From assembly GCF_900141785.1 (NCBI RefSeq), contig NZ_FQYP01000009.1:225506-289505 (forward strand): 64,000 nt of DNA, in the 5' to 3' direction. A program made the translations under genes and the position numbers. The DNA comes from Aquimarina spongiae (GTDB taxonomy: Bacteria; Bacteroidota; Bacteroidia; Flavobacteriales; Flavobacteriaceae). The notes under the pieces are model-generated. The model was not told where the DNA came from and ran no database searches. It was given only the letters and a program-made list of their open reading frames with translations. Positions 34,542 to 44,117 of the stretch are shown here, piece by piece (positions within the stretch are counted from its first letter, which is position 1; each line of letters begins with the position of its first letter).

Positions 34542-35798
34542 ATGAAAAACGATCCGTATCAGGCATTACGATATCCAGAATTTAGCATTTTTTTATTCAT
34601 CCGTTTTTCTTTGGTCATGGCATGGACCATGCAATTTATAGTTATAGAATGGCAGGTATACAGTATCACCAAAGACCCACTTTCTTTAGGGATAATAGGT
34701 TTGATGGAAGTGATTCCAGCGGTATCTTTGGCTTTGTTTGCAGGGCATATAGTAGATCAGAAAGAAAAGAAGAATTTATTACGAATTTGTATTTTGGGTT
34801 TTCTGGGGATTAGCACAGGGTTATTTCTGCTTACATTACCTGAAGTGGCTGTTTCCTTCAAGCAATCCTCTATTTTGTTAGGGATATATGTTTTGGTCTT
34901 TCTAGGAGGCGTAGTACGGGCGTTTTTGGGGCCCACTATTTTTTCACTTCTGGCATTACTGGTACCAAAGAAAGTATATCCCAATGCTGCTACTTGGAGC
35001 AGTTCAACCTGGCAAATAGGTGCTGTATTAGGACCTGCTTTGGCTGGTTTTGCTATTAACTTGATTGGTGTACACTGGTCCATGTTGGTTATTGTTGGTT
35101 GGGCATCATTGGCTTTTGTTTGTCTATTTAGGATTCCTAAAAAACCAATAATGAATCCCAATATAGGAGAACCCGTATTGAAAAGCTTAAAGGAAGGAAT
35201 TCGATTCGTTTTTAAGACTAAGGCGATCTTGGGAGCACTTACCTTGGATATGGTGGCGGTTCTTTTTGGAGGAGCGGTTGCTTTATTACCAGTTTTTGCT
35301 CAGGATATTCTTAAAGTAGGACCTCAAGGGTTTGGGACCTTAAGGGCAGCTCCTGCGGTAGGAGCATTCATAATCATGTTCACTACGGCTTATTTTCCTA
35401 TTAGTAAAAATGCGGGAAAGAAATTACTATTGGCTGTTTTTGGGTTTGGGATCTGTATCATCGTTTTTGGGCTTTCTTCTGTGTTTTGGATTTCGGTAGT
35501 AGCGCTATTTTTTAGTGGAGTCACTGATGGCATTTCAATGGTAGTTCGGCAAACGATACTGCAGCTTAAGACTCCAGATCATATGCGAGGAAGAGTATCT
35601 TCTGTAAATTCTATATTCGTAGGATCCTCAAACGAATTAGGAGCCTTCGAAAGTGGTATTACCGCCAAATACATGGGTACTGTTACCGCAGTAGTATTTG
35701 GAGGTAGTATGACCTTGTTTATCGTGATTCTTACCTCCGTCATTTCTCCAGCCTTCAGAAAATTGGATCTTAGAAAAGACTTGGAGTCTGAAGGATAA
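34542..35798 (+). CDS. MFS transporter (enterobactin-exporter/MFS_3-like)
   Basis: A 418-residue protein with about twelve hydrophobic helices. The first ones read YPEFSIFLFIRFSLVMAWTM and IIGLMEVIPAVSLALFAGH, followed by the loop DQKEKKN. Conserved elements include WSSSTWQIGAVLGPALAG in TM5 and the late loop TPDHMRGRVSSVNSIFVGSS, characteristic of the MFS_3 group that includes the enterobactin exporter EntS and macrolide exporters. It likely exports a small molecule; nothing nearby names it. It has its own promoter. Confidence 0.88.
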   Translation: MKNDPYQALRYPEFSIFLFIRFSLVMAWTMQFIVIEWQVYSITKDPLSLGIIGLMEVIPAVSLALFAGHIVDQKEKKNLLRICILGFLGISTGLFLLTLPEVAVSFKQSSILLGIYVLVFLGGVVRAFLGPTIFSLLALLVPKKVYPNAATWSSSTWQIGAVLGPALAGFAINLIGVHWSMLVIVGWASLAFVCLFRIPKKPIMNPNIGEPVLKSLKEGIRFVFKTKAILGALTLDMVAVLFGGAVALLPVFAQDILKVGPQGFGTLRAAPAVGAFIIMFTTAYFPISKNAGKKLLLAVFGFGICIIVFGLSSVFWISVVALFFSGVTDGISMVVRQTILQLKTPDHMRGRVSSVNSIFVGSSNELGAFESGITAKYMGTVTAVVFGGSMTLFIVILTSVISPAFRKLDLRKDLESEG

Positions 35799-35856
35799 AC
35801 GTAATGGTATATAGGACGAAAATAGATACTTTGGTTAAGTATGTAATCCAAAAACC

Positions 35857-37335
35857 TCAGTCCATAAACTTTCTTAAATAGTATCTTTTGTGCAAAGATT
35901 CATAATACCCATAAACATAGTATCCATTGTATTTGAAAATGGTTTCCGCTTTTTCATTTAAGAGCTCTTTTGAAAACTCTTTAATTTTGTCAAATGCATT
36001 TTTTGACACTTCACCAGACAAATGATCAAGTTGTTCGTTAAATAAGCAGTGAATTCTAGTCGATTTTGTTGTAGTATAGGACGAATATGCATAGAAGGTA
36101 GGAGTCATAAATGCATTGGCTAAACCGGTCATAGCACCTCCGATAGCACCAAATCCCATCATGGGCATACCATAACCACCACCAGTATTTATTTCTTTTA
36201 CTCCGCCTAGAGTTACTTTTGTGGTATCTCCTAGCTGTTGTACGGCTACAGCGATATCACCAGAAGCAATCTTTCTTAAAAACTTCTGTGTTTTCTCCAT
36301 TTCTCTGTAGTTACTATAATACCCTCCTTCTTGAATAATAGGAGAGTTCTTAAAAGTAATACTATCTTCTTTTTGCAAAGCCAATTGTTTTACTAATTCT
36401 TTTGAATGTATATCAGTTACAAAGAGTCGCATTTGTCCCTTTTTACCAACGATTTGATATAACCTATTATTCGCTAAAAATGAGTTTGATTTGATAAAAA
36501 TATTCTCGTTGTTTTTCACATAGAGTAGATCCGGTTTTTTAAAACTACGAGCATCGTAGGTGTTATCTTCTAGATTGAGTGTTAGGAGTTGTGTTGTTTT
36601 ATGATCGTTATCTATGGATATGATAATTGAATCTTCCTCGATGTATATTTTTTTGGATTTAGCGGCAATTTCAAGAGCGTTAGGGATATCGGTTTCAATC
36701 ATTCCTAAATCAAAAGAAGATTTCATAAGTCCTGTAGTTGATTTTTGTAGGGATTTATATAAGGGTATTTCTTTACCCAGTTTATCCAAAAAAACTACAT
36801 CGCCGAAGTCATAATGCATAGTCTTTTTTGCTCCAGTAACATCAATTTTGTAGATATTTAGTTTTGAGGTCTTTTTTTGTAAAGTCATTACACAAATCTG
36901 ATTTCGATAGGTAAATGCTTCTACATAGCTTTCGTCATCAGAAAATAGAGGGTCTTTGTTTACTATTGTTGTTGAGTGCTCAGCATCAAACTTTAATAAT
37001 TCGAAACGTGTTTTTTTATCATTGGCTAAAAGGAAGACATATTGATAGTCAGTGACAATGGCCTTGATGATGTTTTTTGCACTTTTTTTGGGGCGATCAA
37101 ATTGTTTTTGATCTACTAATTCGAATGCCGTATTGTACTTGTTGAGATAGAATTTTTTTCTATCTACAATAAAAAGAGATAATTCATCAGTTTTATCATT
37201 AATAACAGGAATTGATTCTCGTCTGTCACTTAACCCTCCTTTCAATTGCATTTCCTCTATAGATAGGGTTTCTTGACAAAGAATGCTAGAATGTATAGAT
37301 AAAATGGATAGAACTACTACAATAGTATGTTTCAT
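35857..37335 (-). CDS. Large secreted protein of unknown function
   Basis: A 492-residue protein with a signal peptide (TIVVVLSILSIHSSILCQ). The mature part is beta-strand rich, with recurring KxxL/FLxDK phrases that could form a WD/propeller-like fold. A glycine/methionine-rich hydrophobic segment (GMPMMGFGAIGGAMTGLANA, about 389-408) could insert in or contact a membrane. A YYVYGYYESLHKRYYL tail closes it. I recognise no family. It is transcribed away from metG's terminator region and flanked by unrelated genes. Confidence 0.6.
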   Translation of the reverse strand: MKHTIVVVLSILSIHSSILCQETLSIEEMQLKGGLSDRRESIPVINDKTDELSLFIVDRKKFYLNKYNTAFELVDQKQFDRPKKSAKNIIKAIVTDYQYVFLLANDKKTRFELLKFDAEHSTTIVNKDPLFSDDESYVEAFTYRNQICVMTLQKKTSKLNIYKIDVTGAKKTMHYDFGDVVFLDKLGKEIPLYKSLQKSTTGLMKSSFDLGMIETDIPNALEIAAKSKKIYIEEDSIIISIDNDHKTTQLLTLNLEDNTYDARSFKKPDLLYVKNNENIFIKSNSFLANNRLYQIVGKKGQMRLFVTDIHSKELVKQLALQKEDSITFKNSPIIQEGGYYSNYREMEKTQKFLRKIASGDIAVAVQQLGDTTKVTLGGVKEINTGGGYGMPMMGFGAIGGAMTGLANAFMTPTFYAYSSYTTTKSTRIHCLFNEQLDHLSGEVSKNAFDKIKEFSKELLNEKAETIFKYNGYYVYGYYESLHKRYYLRKFMD

Positions 37336-37392
37336 AAAATAAGAATTTCTTATTTATGTTTTAGATGTGTATTATGTTACCTAGAAAATGAT

Positions 37393-39459
37393 TTAGTTAA
37401 TCGTAGCTCCAGGAAGAACGCCATCTTCATCTGGATTTAAGAAGACCAATTTACCTTCGGGAGTTTCGGTCATCAAAATCATACCTTCGCTTTCTACACC
37501 ACGTAGTTTTCTTGGTGCTAGGTTAACCAAAACGGTTACTTTCTTACCCACAATTTCTTCAGGAGTAAAGTGCTCGGCGATACCCGAAACGATAGTTCTT
37601 GTATTGATGCCAGTATCTACCTTAAGCACCAATAACTTTTTGGCTTTTGGCATTTTTTCGGCTTCAATGATGGTACCTACGCGCATATCTAACTTGGTAA
37701 AGTCCTCAAAAGTAGTCGTGTCTTTTTGAGGTTCTATTGTTTTATTTTCAGCTTCGTTGGCTTTTTTGGTAGCTTCTAGTTTGTCCAATTGTTTCTGAAT
37801 TTCAGCATCTTCCACTTTAGAGAATAGTAATCCGCCTTTTTCGATTTGATGTCCAGCAGGAAGCAGTACTTCTTTTTGAGCAATATCATTCCATTCTGTA
37901 GCTTCATCGTTGGATGAAATCGCCAAGGTTTGTTTTAATTTCTCGGAAGTAAATGGCAAAAACGGTTCGCATAGTGTTGCTAGGGCAGAAGCAATCTGCA
38001 GAGCCACATACATTACGGTTTGTGTGCGTTGTTCATCGATCTTGATTAACTTCCAAGGCTCTTCATCTGCCAAATATTTATTTCCTAATCGAGCTACATT
38101 CATTAATTCCTGACTGGCTTCTCTAAAACGGTAACGTTCTATCGAGCTAGCAATAACTGCAGGATAGGCTTTTAATTCTTTAAGGGTTTGTTCATCAACT
38201 TCAGAGAATTGACTCGGTGTTGGAACTACGCCATTGTAGTATTTATGCGTCAATACCACTACACGATTAATGAAGTTACCAAAAATGGCTACAAGCTCAT
38301 TATTGTTACGCGCCTGATAGTCTTTCCAGGTAAAATCATTGTCTTTGGTTTCTGGTGCATTGGCAGTTAATACATAACGCAATACATCTTGTTTGTCAGG
38401 AAACTCTTCCAAATATTCGTGTAACCAAACCGCCCAGTTTTTGGAGGTAGAAAGTTTATTTCCTTCCAAGTTCAAAAACTCGTTGGCAGGTACATTTTCT
38501 GGTAATACATAGCTTCCTTCTGCTTTTAGCATACTAGGGAAAATGATACAGTGAAAAACGATATTGTCTTTCCCAATAAAATGCACCAATTTGGTGTCTT
38601 TGTCTTTCCAGTAAGGTTCCCAGTCTTTTCCTTCTCTTTCTGCCCATTCTTTGGTAGAAGAGATATAACCAATAGGAGCATCAAACCATACATACAACAC
38701 TTTCCCTTCGGCTCCTTCTACTGGTACGGGGATTCCCCAATCCAGGTCACGGGTTACCGCTCTTGGGCGCAAACCATCATCGATCCAGGATTTTATTTGT
38801 CCGTATACATTGGCTTTCCAATCTTTTTTATGCCCTTTTAGTATCCACTCTTTCAGAAAATCTTCATATTGATCCAGCGGTAAAAACCAGTGTTTGGTTT
38901 TTTTCAAAACGGGTTCTGCACCTGAAATCGTTGATTTTGGATTAATAAGATCGGTAGCATTTAGAGAGCTCCCACAGTTTTCACACTGATCTCCATAAGC
39001 TTCTTCGTGACCACATTTGGGACAAGTACCTGTTACAAATCTGTCGGCCAAAAATTGATCGGCTTCAGGATCGTATAGTTGCTCAGAAGTTTCCTCGATA
39101 AACTGCCCGTTGGCATACATTTTTTCAAAAAACTCTGAAGCTGTTTTATGATGAATAGGAGCGGAGGTTCTCGAGTAATTGTCAAACGAAATTCCAAAAT
39201 CAGCAAAAGACTTTTTGATGATGGCGTGGTATTTGTCAATAATCACTTGCGGAGATACACCTTCTTTTTTGGCACGCATCGGGATGGCAGCTCCGTGTTC
39301 ATCACTACCACAAATAAAGGCAACGTCCTGGCCAGTAATTCTTAGGTAACGCGAATAGATATCAGCAGGTACATAAACTCCTGCTAAATGTCCAATGTGA
39401 ATTGGTCCGTTGGTATACGGTAATGCTGCTGTAATGGTGTATCTTCCCTTGGTGCTCAT
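37393..39459 (-). CDS. metG: Methionyl-tRNA synthetase with C-terminal tRNA-binding domain
   Basis: A 688-residue class I synthetase charging tRNA-Met. The HIGH signature is PYTNGPIHIGHLAG (about 15-28). A zinc knuckle (CPKCGHEEAYGDQCENC) inserts in the CP domain. KLSTSKNWAVW is the KMSKS equivalent. The C-terminal EMAP/Trbp-like domain (about 585-688) starts FTKLDMRVGTIIEAEKMPKAK and ends in LNPDEDGVLPGA, as in the dimeric E. coli type. A TACCTTTG -7 box lies at 39478-39485, about 20 bp before the ATG. Confidence 0.96.
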   Translation of the reverse strand: MSTKGRYTITAALPYTNGPIHIGHLAGVYVPADIYSRYLRITGQDVAFICGSDEHGAAIPMRAKKEGVSPQVIIDKYHAIIKKSFADFGISFDNYSRTSAPIHHKTASEFFEKMYANGQFIEETSEQLYDPEADQFLADRFVTGTCPKCGHEEAYGDQCENCGSSLNATDLINPKSTISGAEPVLKKTKHWFLPLDQYEDFLKEWILKGHKKDWKANVYGQIKSWIDDGLRPRAVTRDLDWGIPVPVEGAEGKVLYVWFDAPIGYISSTKEWAEREGKDWEPYWKDKDTKLVHFIGKDNIVFHCIIFPSMLKAEGSYVLPENVPANEFLNLEGNKLSTSKNWAVWLHEYLEEFPDKQDVLRYVLTANAPETKDNDFTWKDYQARNNNELVAIFGNFINRVVVLTHKYYNGVVPTPSQFSEVDEQTLKELKAYPAVIASSIERYRFREASQELMNVARLGNKYLADEEPWKLIKIDEQRTQTVMYVALQIASALATLCEPFLPFTSEKLKQTLAISSNDEATEWNDIAQKEVLLPAGHQIEKGGLLFSKVEDAEIQKQLDKLEATKKANEAENKTIEPQKDTTTFEDFTKLDMRVGTIIEAEKMPKAKKLLVLKVDTGINTRTIVSGIAEHFTPEEIVGKKVTVLVNLAPRKLRGVESEGMILMTETPEGKLVFLNPDEDGVLPGATIN

Positions 39460-39477
39460 AACTTAAAAATAAAGGCA

Positions 39478-39485
39478 CAAAGGTA
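39478..39485 (-). promoter_or_regulatory. -7 box of metG
   Basis: TACCTTTG on the minus strand, a full TAnnTTTG match 19 bp upstream of the metG ATG. The -33 element is not obvious. Confidence 0.5.
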
Positions 39486-39505
39486 ATAAAAACGAGGTCA
39501 AAAAG

Positions 39506-39547
39506 AACCCGTCAAAGATTCAATTTTAAGAATACGTATGACGGGTT
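39506..39547 (-). terminator. Nested hairpin terminator of the DUF1800/DUF1501 unit
   Basis: AACCCGTCA (39506-39514) pairs with TGACGGGTT (39539-39547), with an inner ATTC/GAAT pair, and a CTTTTTG tract follows on the minus strand. It begins 9 bp after the DUF1501 stop. Confidence 0.75.
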
Positions 39548-39556
39548 ATGGTATGT

Positions 39557-41194
39557 TTACGAAATTACAATCGACTTGCTAAAGTTACCGCTGTTGGTTT
39601 CAATCTGATATACATATGGTCCCGTGCTTAATCGGGTATTGGCAGCTTCTTTCACATTGATGATAAGATCTCTACCTTCCATAAGCATTTCGTTAGCCAA
39701 CACCGCTACTTTTTGCCCTACAATATTGTAAAGCGAAACCTCAATATGTGTGGTCGCTGGACTCACAATATTAATAAAGGTTTGGCTGTCACTGTAGGTT
39801 GGAATGTGTGTTAAGCTTTCACCGTCGTTGGGAATATTCGGATTTGTTCCAGAACAGTTAAATCCAATATCCAACGATTCAAACTGAGCACCAAGTAATG
39901 CTCTATCTACCATTTGTGGGTCAATACATAACCAGTCTTTCATTACGGTAGAATATACCTGTCTGAAATCCATAGTTTCTGTAACGTTTCCACCACGGGT
40001 TAAGCTATTGATATCTGGATGTTCTCCAACAAAACCATTACCATTAAGGCCGGTTCCGAAGAACATAATTGGTGCAGCAGTACCGTGATCGGTACCTAGT
40101 GAACCATTTTCTCTAAATCGTCTTCCAAATTCTGAAATGGTCATCGACAATACTTTGTCATCCCATCCTGCGGCAGCAAGATCGGCATAGAAGTTACTTA
40201 CTCCTTCAGAGAAAGAGGTTAGCAGTTGCTGGTGTCTTTGGATTTGATTATTGTGTGTGTCAAAACCTCCCAGAGTAACCAGAAATACTTTGGTTCCTAG
40301 TCCTCCTTTAATTAAACGGGCAATGATACTAAATTGTCTACCCATGCTATCATCCAAATACCCACCAAAATCTGTAGAGCGCTCATAAGCGGCACTGATG
40401 ACATCTGCATAGTTAAATGTAGTATTCGTTGCTTCTCTTAAGAACCTTAATCGATCTCCATAAGTACAGGTTTCATCAATATCATCGAGATTATAGAACG
40501 TTTCATTTTCAATAATTTGTAATAATCTTCTAGGGTCTGAAACCGCAAAAGAATAATCACTCTCAGGACCTTTGAAAATTAAGTTACCAATACTTCCGAT
40601 TTGGATCGATGGTGGACTTGGTGGCGGATTAAAGAAATAATCAGGATAGATTTCTCCAAAATATCGTCCCATAAACCCAGTTCGATCATCTTCCTGCAAA
40701 TTGGTATTCGCATAAATATCCGATCCCTTAAAATGTGATAATGAAGAACCGTCATATCCTACTCCATGTACAACTCGCATTTGTCCTTCTCCCCAAACCC
40801 CTTCTAGTTTGTTCATGGGTTTTGGCATTGCAAAATCATCGGTAAGTGAGATAAACTCACTAGGAGGTATCCTAATCAACGGTCGTGCATTAGCATATAC
40901 ATCATAGTCGTATACGGGGATAATGGTATTAAAACCGTCATTACCTCCTTGCAGACGTACAATAACCAATATCTTATCGTTTTCGGGATCTGTTCCTTGA
41001 GCAAGAGCTCTACTTAAGGCTGATGGTCCCGATACCGATAGAGGAGTGTTGGCTAACATCATGCTTCCTCCACCTACAAGACCAAGAGCTTGTAAGAATG
41101 ATCTTCGGTTCCACTTTTTATGTTCGTCGGTATTACAATTACCGTACTTATCTAATTTTATTTTATCGGGGGCATTATTATGATTCTGGCACAT
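39557..41194 (-). CDS. DUF1501 protein with T9SS C-terminal sorting domain
   Basis: A 545-residue protein. A twin-arginine-like leader (KWNRRSFLQALGLVGGGSMML) precedes the DUF1501 (sulfatase-like) domain at about 65-440, with ILVIVRLQGGNDGFNTIIPV, HGVGYDGSSLSHFKGSDI, LGGFDTHNNQIQRHQ and LSMTISEFGRRFREN. After a Pro/Asn linker, residues about 455-545 form a type-A sorting domain (VSLYNIVGQKVAVLANEML ... GPYVYQIETNSGNFSKSIVIS), which sends the protein to the type IX secretion system. DUF1501 belongs to the alkaline-phosphatase superfamily, with no established substrate. It follows DUF1800 by 6 nt. Confidence 0.9.
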   Translation of the reverse strand: MCQNHNNAPDKIKLDKYGNCNTDEHKKWNRRSFLQALGLVGGGSMMLANTPLSVSGPSALSRALAQGTDPENDKILVIVRLQGGNDGFNTIIPVYDYDVYANARPLIRIPPSEFISLTDDFAMPKPMNKLEGVWGEGQMRVVHGVGYDGSSLSHFKGSDIYANTNLQEDDRTGFMGRYFGEIYPDYFFNPPPSPPSIQIGSIGNLIFKGPESDYSFAVSDPRRLLQIIENETFYNLDDIDETCTYGDRLRFLREATNTTFNYADVISAAYERSTDFGGYLDDSMGRQFSIIARLIKGGLGTKVFLVTLGGFDTHNNQIQRHQQLLTSFSEGVSNFYADLAAAGWDDKVLSMTISEFGRRFRENGSLGTDHGTAAPIMFFGTGLNGNGFVGEHPDINSLTRGGNVTETMDFRQVYSTVMKDWLCIDPQMVDRALLGAQFESLDIGFNCSGTNPNIPNDGESLTHIPTYSDSQTFINIVSPATTHIEVSLYNIVGQKVAVLANEMLMEGRDLIINVKEAANTRLSTGPYVYQIETNSGNFSKSIVIS

Positions 41195-41200
41195 AGCGGT

Positions 41201-42733
41201 TTATTTAAGTTGAAATTCAGGGATGTCTACAATATAATTCAGAAGGGCAACAAACTGCTCTGCCACTTCGGGGCGATCTAATCTCCAGATAGCAGGATCT
41301 ACTGCGTCTGGTTCGTAGTAACTAGGCGGGAATGCATCAATATCCCTAAAAACACCTGAAATTTCATTAAAAATAACATCGTCTGCGATCCCTCTCGGGA
41401 AGAAATAATTGACAAGAGCGCGTACAACAATATCTACTTCTGGGCCACTAAGACTCGGGTCTAGATTACCATCTGTAGTGTTTCCGATAGGAAGACCTAC
41501 CACAAAATCTCTAAATTGTTGTTGATTTTGATTCCAGCTTTGATTGATAATAAATCGAACACCTTCCCATCTACCGATCAAAAGGTCCGGACTAATCCAG
41601 TCTCCATCTCCTTGCCATCCTTCTACATCTATAGGATTAAGCACATCTTGACCTAAAACTCGCACTGCTCCTCGCACATAATCATTTATATCAACCGGAA
41701 GTTGAAATCCTAGTTCATTATAGAAGCAGATTAACAAGTCGCAAGGACTTTTAATAATCGCTCCAATAGCTTCTTGATTGAAGAAGTGCTGACTCTTAAA
41801 TAATTGACGAAGAACAGGAGCAATTTGGAAATTGTTGTCGATAAAGGTCTGTGCCATTTGCGCAACAACAGCTTCACTACAGGTAGGACTTACAAAATAT
41901 GCATACAGTTTTGTACAGATAAAAGTAGCTACTTGAGTTGTTCGTTGCTGGAACAAAATATTGATTACATCATCGTAATTCCAGTTTCCGGTCTGTCCAA
42001 ATATGGTTTTGGTATCATTACTAAATTGCCCTGGGTTAAACAAAATGTCCCCCCAAGGAATATCATTAGTATCTACATACCCGGTTAAGGCTTTTGAAGT
42101 TTCTTGAATATCATCTTCGGTGTAATCATTATCTACACCAAGGGTAAATAATTCATACAGCTCTCGAGCATAATTTTCATTAGGTCTATCTCGTACGTTT
42201 TCATCTCCATTAAGGTAGACCAACATTGCATTCGAAATACCAATATCATATACAAAATCTCTAAAATTCCCAAGGGCATGAATCTGCAATAGGTTATAGT
42301 ATTGCGATTGGTATGCAGGGCTTCGATAAGTATCGTCTTCGGTTACAAAGTGATTGCTCCAAAATAAAGTAAGTCGCTCACGAACCTTATTTTGAATAAG
42401 GTCGTTGATCATTTGATTTTTTCCCTCTCTACGGTAAAAACCAGTATCGTTATCGGGGTTAGCATCCTCGGCAGCTTCAAATTGGTCTCTATTCCAGAAT
42501 CCCCATAGTGGAGGTGGAGTAGCATTTAGTGCAAGAGCTTCGTCAATTAAAGCATCAACAAGTGCAGAGGGGTCATTTTGGGATAGTGCGGCCAGTACTT
42601 CAGCTTTTGAAGCACCAAAACCAATCCGACGATACAAATGATTTATTTTCGTAACATTCCAAGGGTTCTCCGGTGTGGGAACATATACATCCAAGGAATC
42701 CAGATTACATGTAGTATCAGAGATCATAGGCAT
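41201..42733 (-). CDS. DUF1800 domain protein
   Basis: A 510-residue protein with the DUF1800 signatures: INHLYRRIGFGASKAEV (N-terminal helix), VRERLTLFWSNHFVTED, NLLQIHALGNFRDFVYDIG, NENYARELYELFTLGVDN, and the DVEGWQGDGDW region. No signal peptide is obvious at the chosen start. DUF1800 genes are almost always next to DUF1501 genes, as here (6-nt gap). The pair is thought to act together, but no reaction is established. The terminator at 39506-39547 ends the unit. Confidence 0.9.
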   Translation of the reverse strand: MPMISDTTCNLDSLDVYVPTPENPWNVTKINHLYRRIGFGASKAEVLAALSQNDPSALVDALIDEALALNATPPPLWGFWNRDQFEAAEDANPDNDTGFYRREGKNQMINDLIQNKVRERLTLFWSNHFVTEDDTYRSPAYQSQYYNLLQIHALGNFRDFVYDIGISNAMLVYLNGDENVRDRPNENYARELYELFTLGVDNDYTEDDIQETSKALTGYVDTNDIPWGDILFNPGQFSNDTKTIFGQTGNWNYDDVINILFQQRTTQVATFICTKLYAYFVSPTCSEAVVAQMAQTFIDNNFQIAPVLRQLFKSQHFFNQEAIGAIIKSPCDLLICFYNELGFQLPVDINDYVRGAVRVLGQDVLNPIDVEGWQGDGDWISPDLLIGRWEGVRFIINQSWNQNQQQFRDFVVGLPIGNTTDGNLDPSLSGPEVDIVVRALVNYFFPRGIADDVIFNEISGVFRDIDAFPPSYYEPDAVDPAIWRLDRPEVAEQFVALLNYIVDIPEFQLK

Positions 42734-42832
42734 AAGATTTTAATCGTAAAGTTGAGGGACAAATTCAACACAATATAATAGATTATAACGAAAGTATTTG
42801 TTAATTAGTATCATATTTTGAAAATTTAATAC

Positions 42833-43729
42833 ATGTTTAAGCCTGAATTTTTAAGGGAAGGAGACAAAATAGCCGTCGTATCTACCGCTCGAAAGATCGA
42901 AAATAGAGAGATCAAGGATTCTTTGAGTATTATAAAAAGCTGGGGTTTAATACCGGTAATAGGTTCAACAATCGAGAAGGCGGCACATCAATTTGCAGGG
43001 TCTGATCAGGACAGGACTGTAGACTTTCAAAATATGTTGGATGACCCAGAAATAAAGGCCATTTGGTGTGCTCGAGGAGGGTATGGTACGGTTAGAATCA
43101 TAGATCAAATCGATTTCTCTAAGTTTATGAAACATCCAAAGTGGATTATCGGTTATTCTGATATCACCGTTTTACACTCTCATATTCATAACCTGGGAGT
43201 AGCAACGATACATGCACCAATGCCGGTTGATTTTCATCGAGGCACAAAGACTGCAATCGATGCTTTTAAAGCAACAATTTTCGGGCATAGTGAAGGGTAT
43301 TTGGTCAAAACTTCAAAGAAAAATATTTTGGGTAAAGCTTCTGGCCAGTTGGTGGGAGGAAACTTATCTATTCTGTATTCACTTTGTGGTTCTGAATCTG
43401 CCATAGATACTTCTGGTAAGATTTTATGTATCGAAGATCTGGATGAGTATTTGTACCATATTGATCGGATGCTGCAAAATCTAAAGCGAAACGGATATTT
43501 TGATAACCTGGCGGGCTTGATTGTGGGTGGAATGAAAAAAATGCACGACAACAACATTCCTTTTGGTAAAAAGTCCAAACAGATCATTTTGGATATTGTA
43601 AAAACATACGATTTCCCTGTGGCGTTTAAATTTCCCATAGGGCATATAGAAGATAATCGAGCTCTTGTTTTTGGAGCCGAAGCTTCTTTAGAAGTAGGTA
43701 CAAATCAGGTGGAGCTAAATTATAAATAG
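42833..43729 (+). CDS. LD-carboxypeptidase, peptidase family S66
   Basis: A 298-residue serine peptidase that removes the terminal D-alanine from tetrapeptide stems during peptidoglycan recycling. Motifs are EGDKIAVVSTARKI at the start, IWCARGGYGTVRIID, the nucleophile in WIIGYSDITVLHSHI (Ser in GYSD), GGNLSILYSLCGS and LCIEDLDEYLYHIDRML, and the late histidine in FPIGHIEDN. It starts an operon with yraN 2 nt downstream, followed by an aldo/keto reductase. Confidence 0.92.
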   Translation: MFKPEFLREGDKIAVVSTARKIENREIKDSLSIIKSWGLIPVIGSTIEKAAHQFAGSDQDRTVDFQNMLDDPEIKAIWCARGGYGTVRIIDQIDFSKFMKHPKWIIGYSDITVLHSHIHNLGVATIHAPMPVDFHRGTKTAIDAFKATIFGHSEGYLVKTSKKNILGKASGQLVGGNLSILYSLCGSESAIDTSGKILCIEDLDEYLYHIDRMLQNLKRNGYFDNLAGLIVGGMKKMHDNNIPFGKKSKQIILDIVKTYDFPVAFKFPIGHIEDNRALVFGAEASLEVGTNQVELNYK

Positions 43730-43731
43730 CG

Positions 43732-44091
43732 ATGGCAGAACACAATAAGCTAGGTAAAAAAGGGGAACAACTGGCTGTAGATCATTTACAGCAAAAAGGG
43801 TATGCTATTTTACAAAGAAACTTTAGGTATCAGAAATCAGAAGTGGATATCATCGCGCAAAAAGATGAGGTAGTCATTGCTGTAGAAGTAAAAACCAGAA
43901 GTACTCCAGAGTTTGGAAATCCCCAGGATTTTGTAAAACCGAAACAAATACAATCTCTGGTAAAAGCAATGGATCATTTTATGACCGAAAATGATCTGGA
44001 TCAACAGGTGCGTTTTGATATTATCGCGATTATTCAAAATAAATTAGGAACACGAATTGAGCATCTTGAAGATGCATTTTATCATTTTTGA
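43732..44091 (+). CDS. yraN: YraN/UPF0102 family endonuclease-like protein
   Basis: A 119-residue protein of the UPF0102 family. The core GKKGEQLAVDHLQQKGY, ILQRNFRYQKSEVDIIAQKD and VVIAVEVKTRSTPEFG matches the restriction-endonuclease-like fold, with the acidic EVD and EVKTR residues as putative metal ligands. The family is widely conserved but its biological role is uncertain, with suggestions in DNA recombination or repair. It sits between S66 LD-carboxypeptidase and an aldo/keto reductase gene. Confidence 0.92.
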   Translation: MAEHNKLGKKGEQLAVDHLQQKGYAILQRNFRYQKSEVDIIAQKDEVVIAVEVKTRSTPEFGNPQDFVKPKQIQSLVKAMDHFMTENDLDQQVRFDIIAIIQNKLGTRIEHLEDAFYHF

Positions 44092-44117
44092 AAGTATCTT
44101 TAGATAAAATTAAACAG

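Noticed and set aside
37337..37355. AAATAAG/CTTATTT hairpin between metG and the secreted unknown gene
   Set aside because: It is AT-only apart from one G-C pair, overlaps the start region of the 35857-37335 gene, and is weak compared with the other terminators here, so no feature was called.
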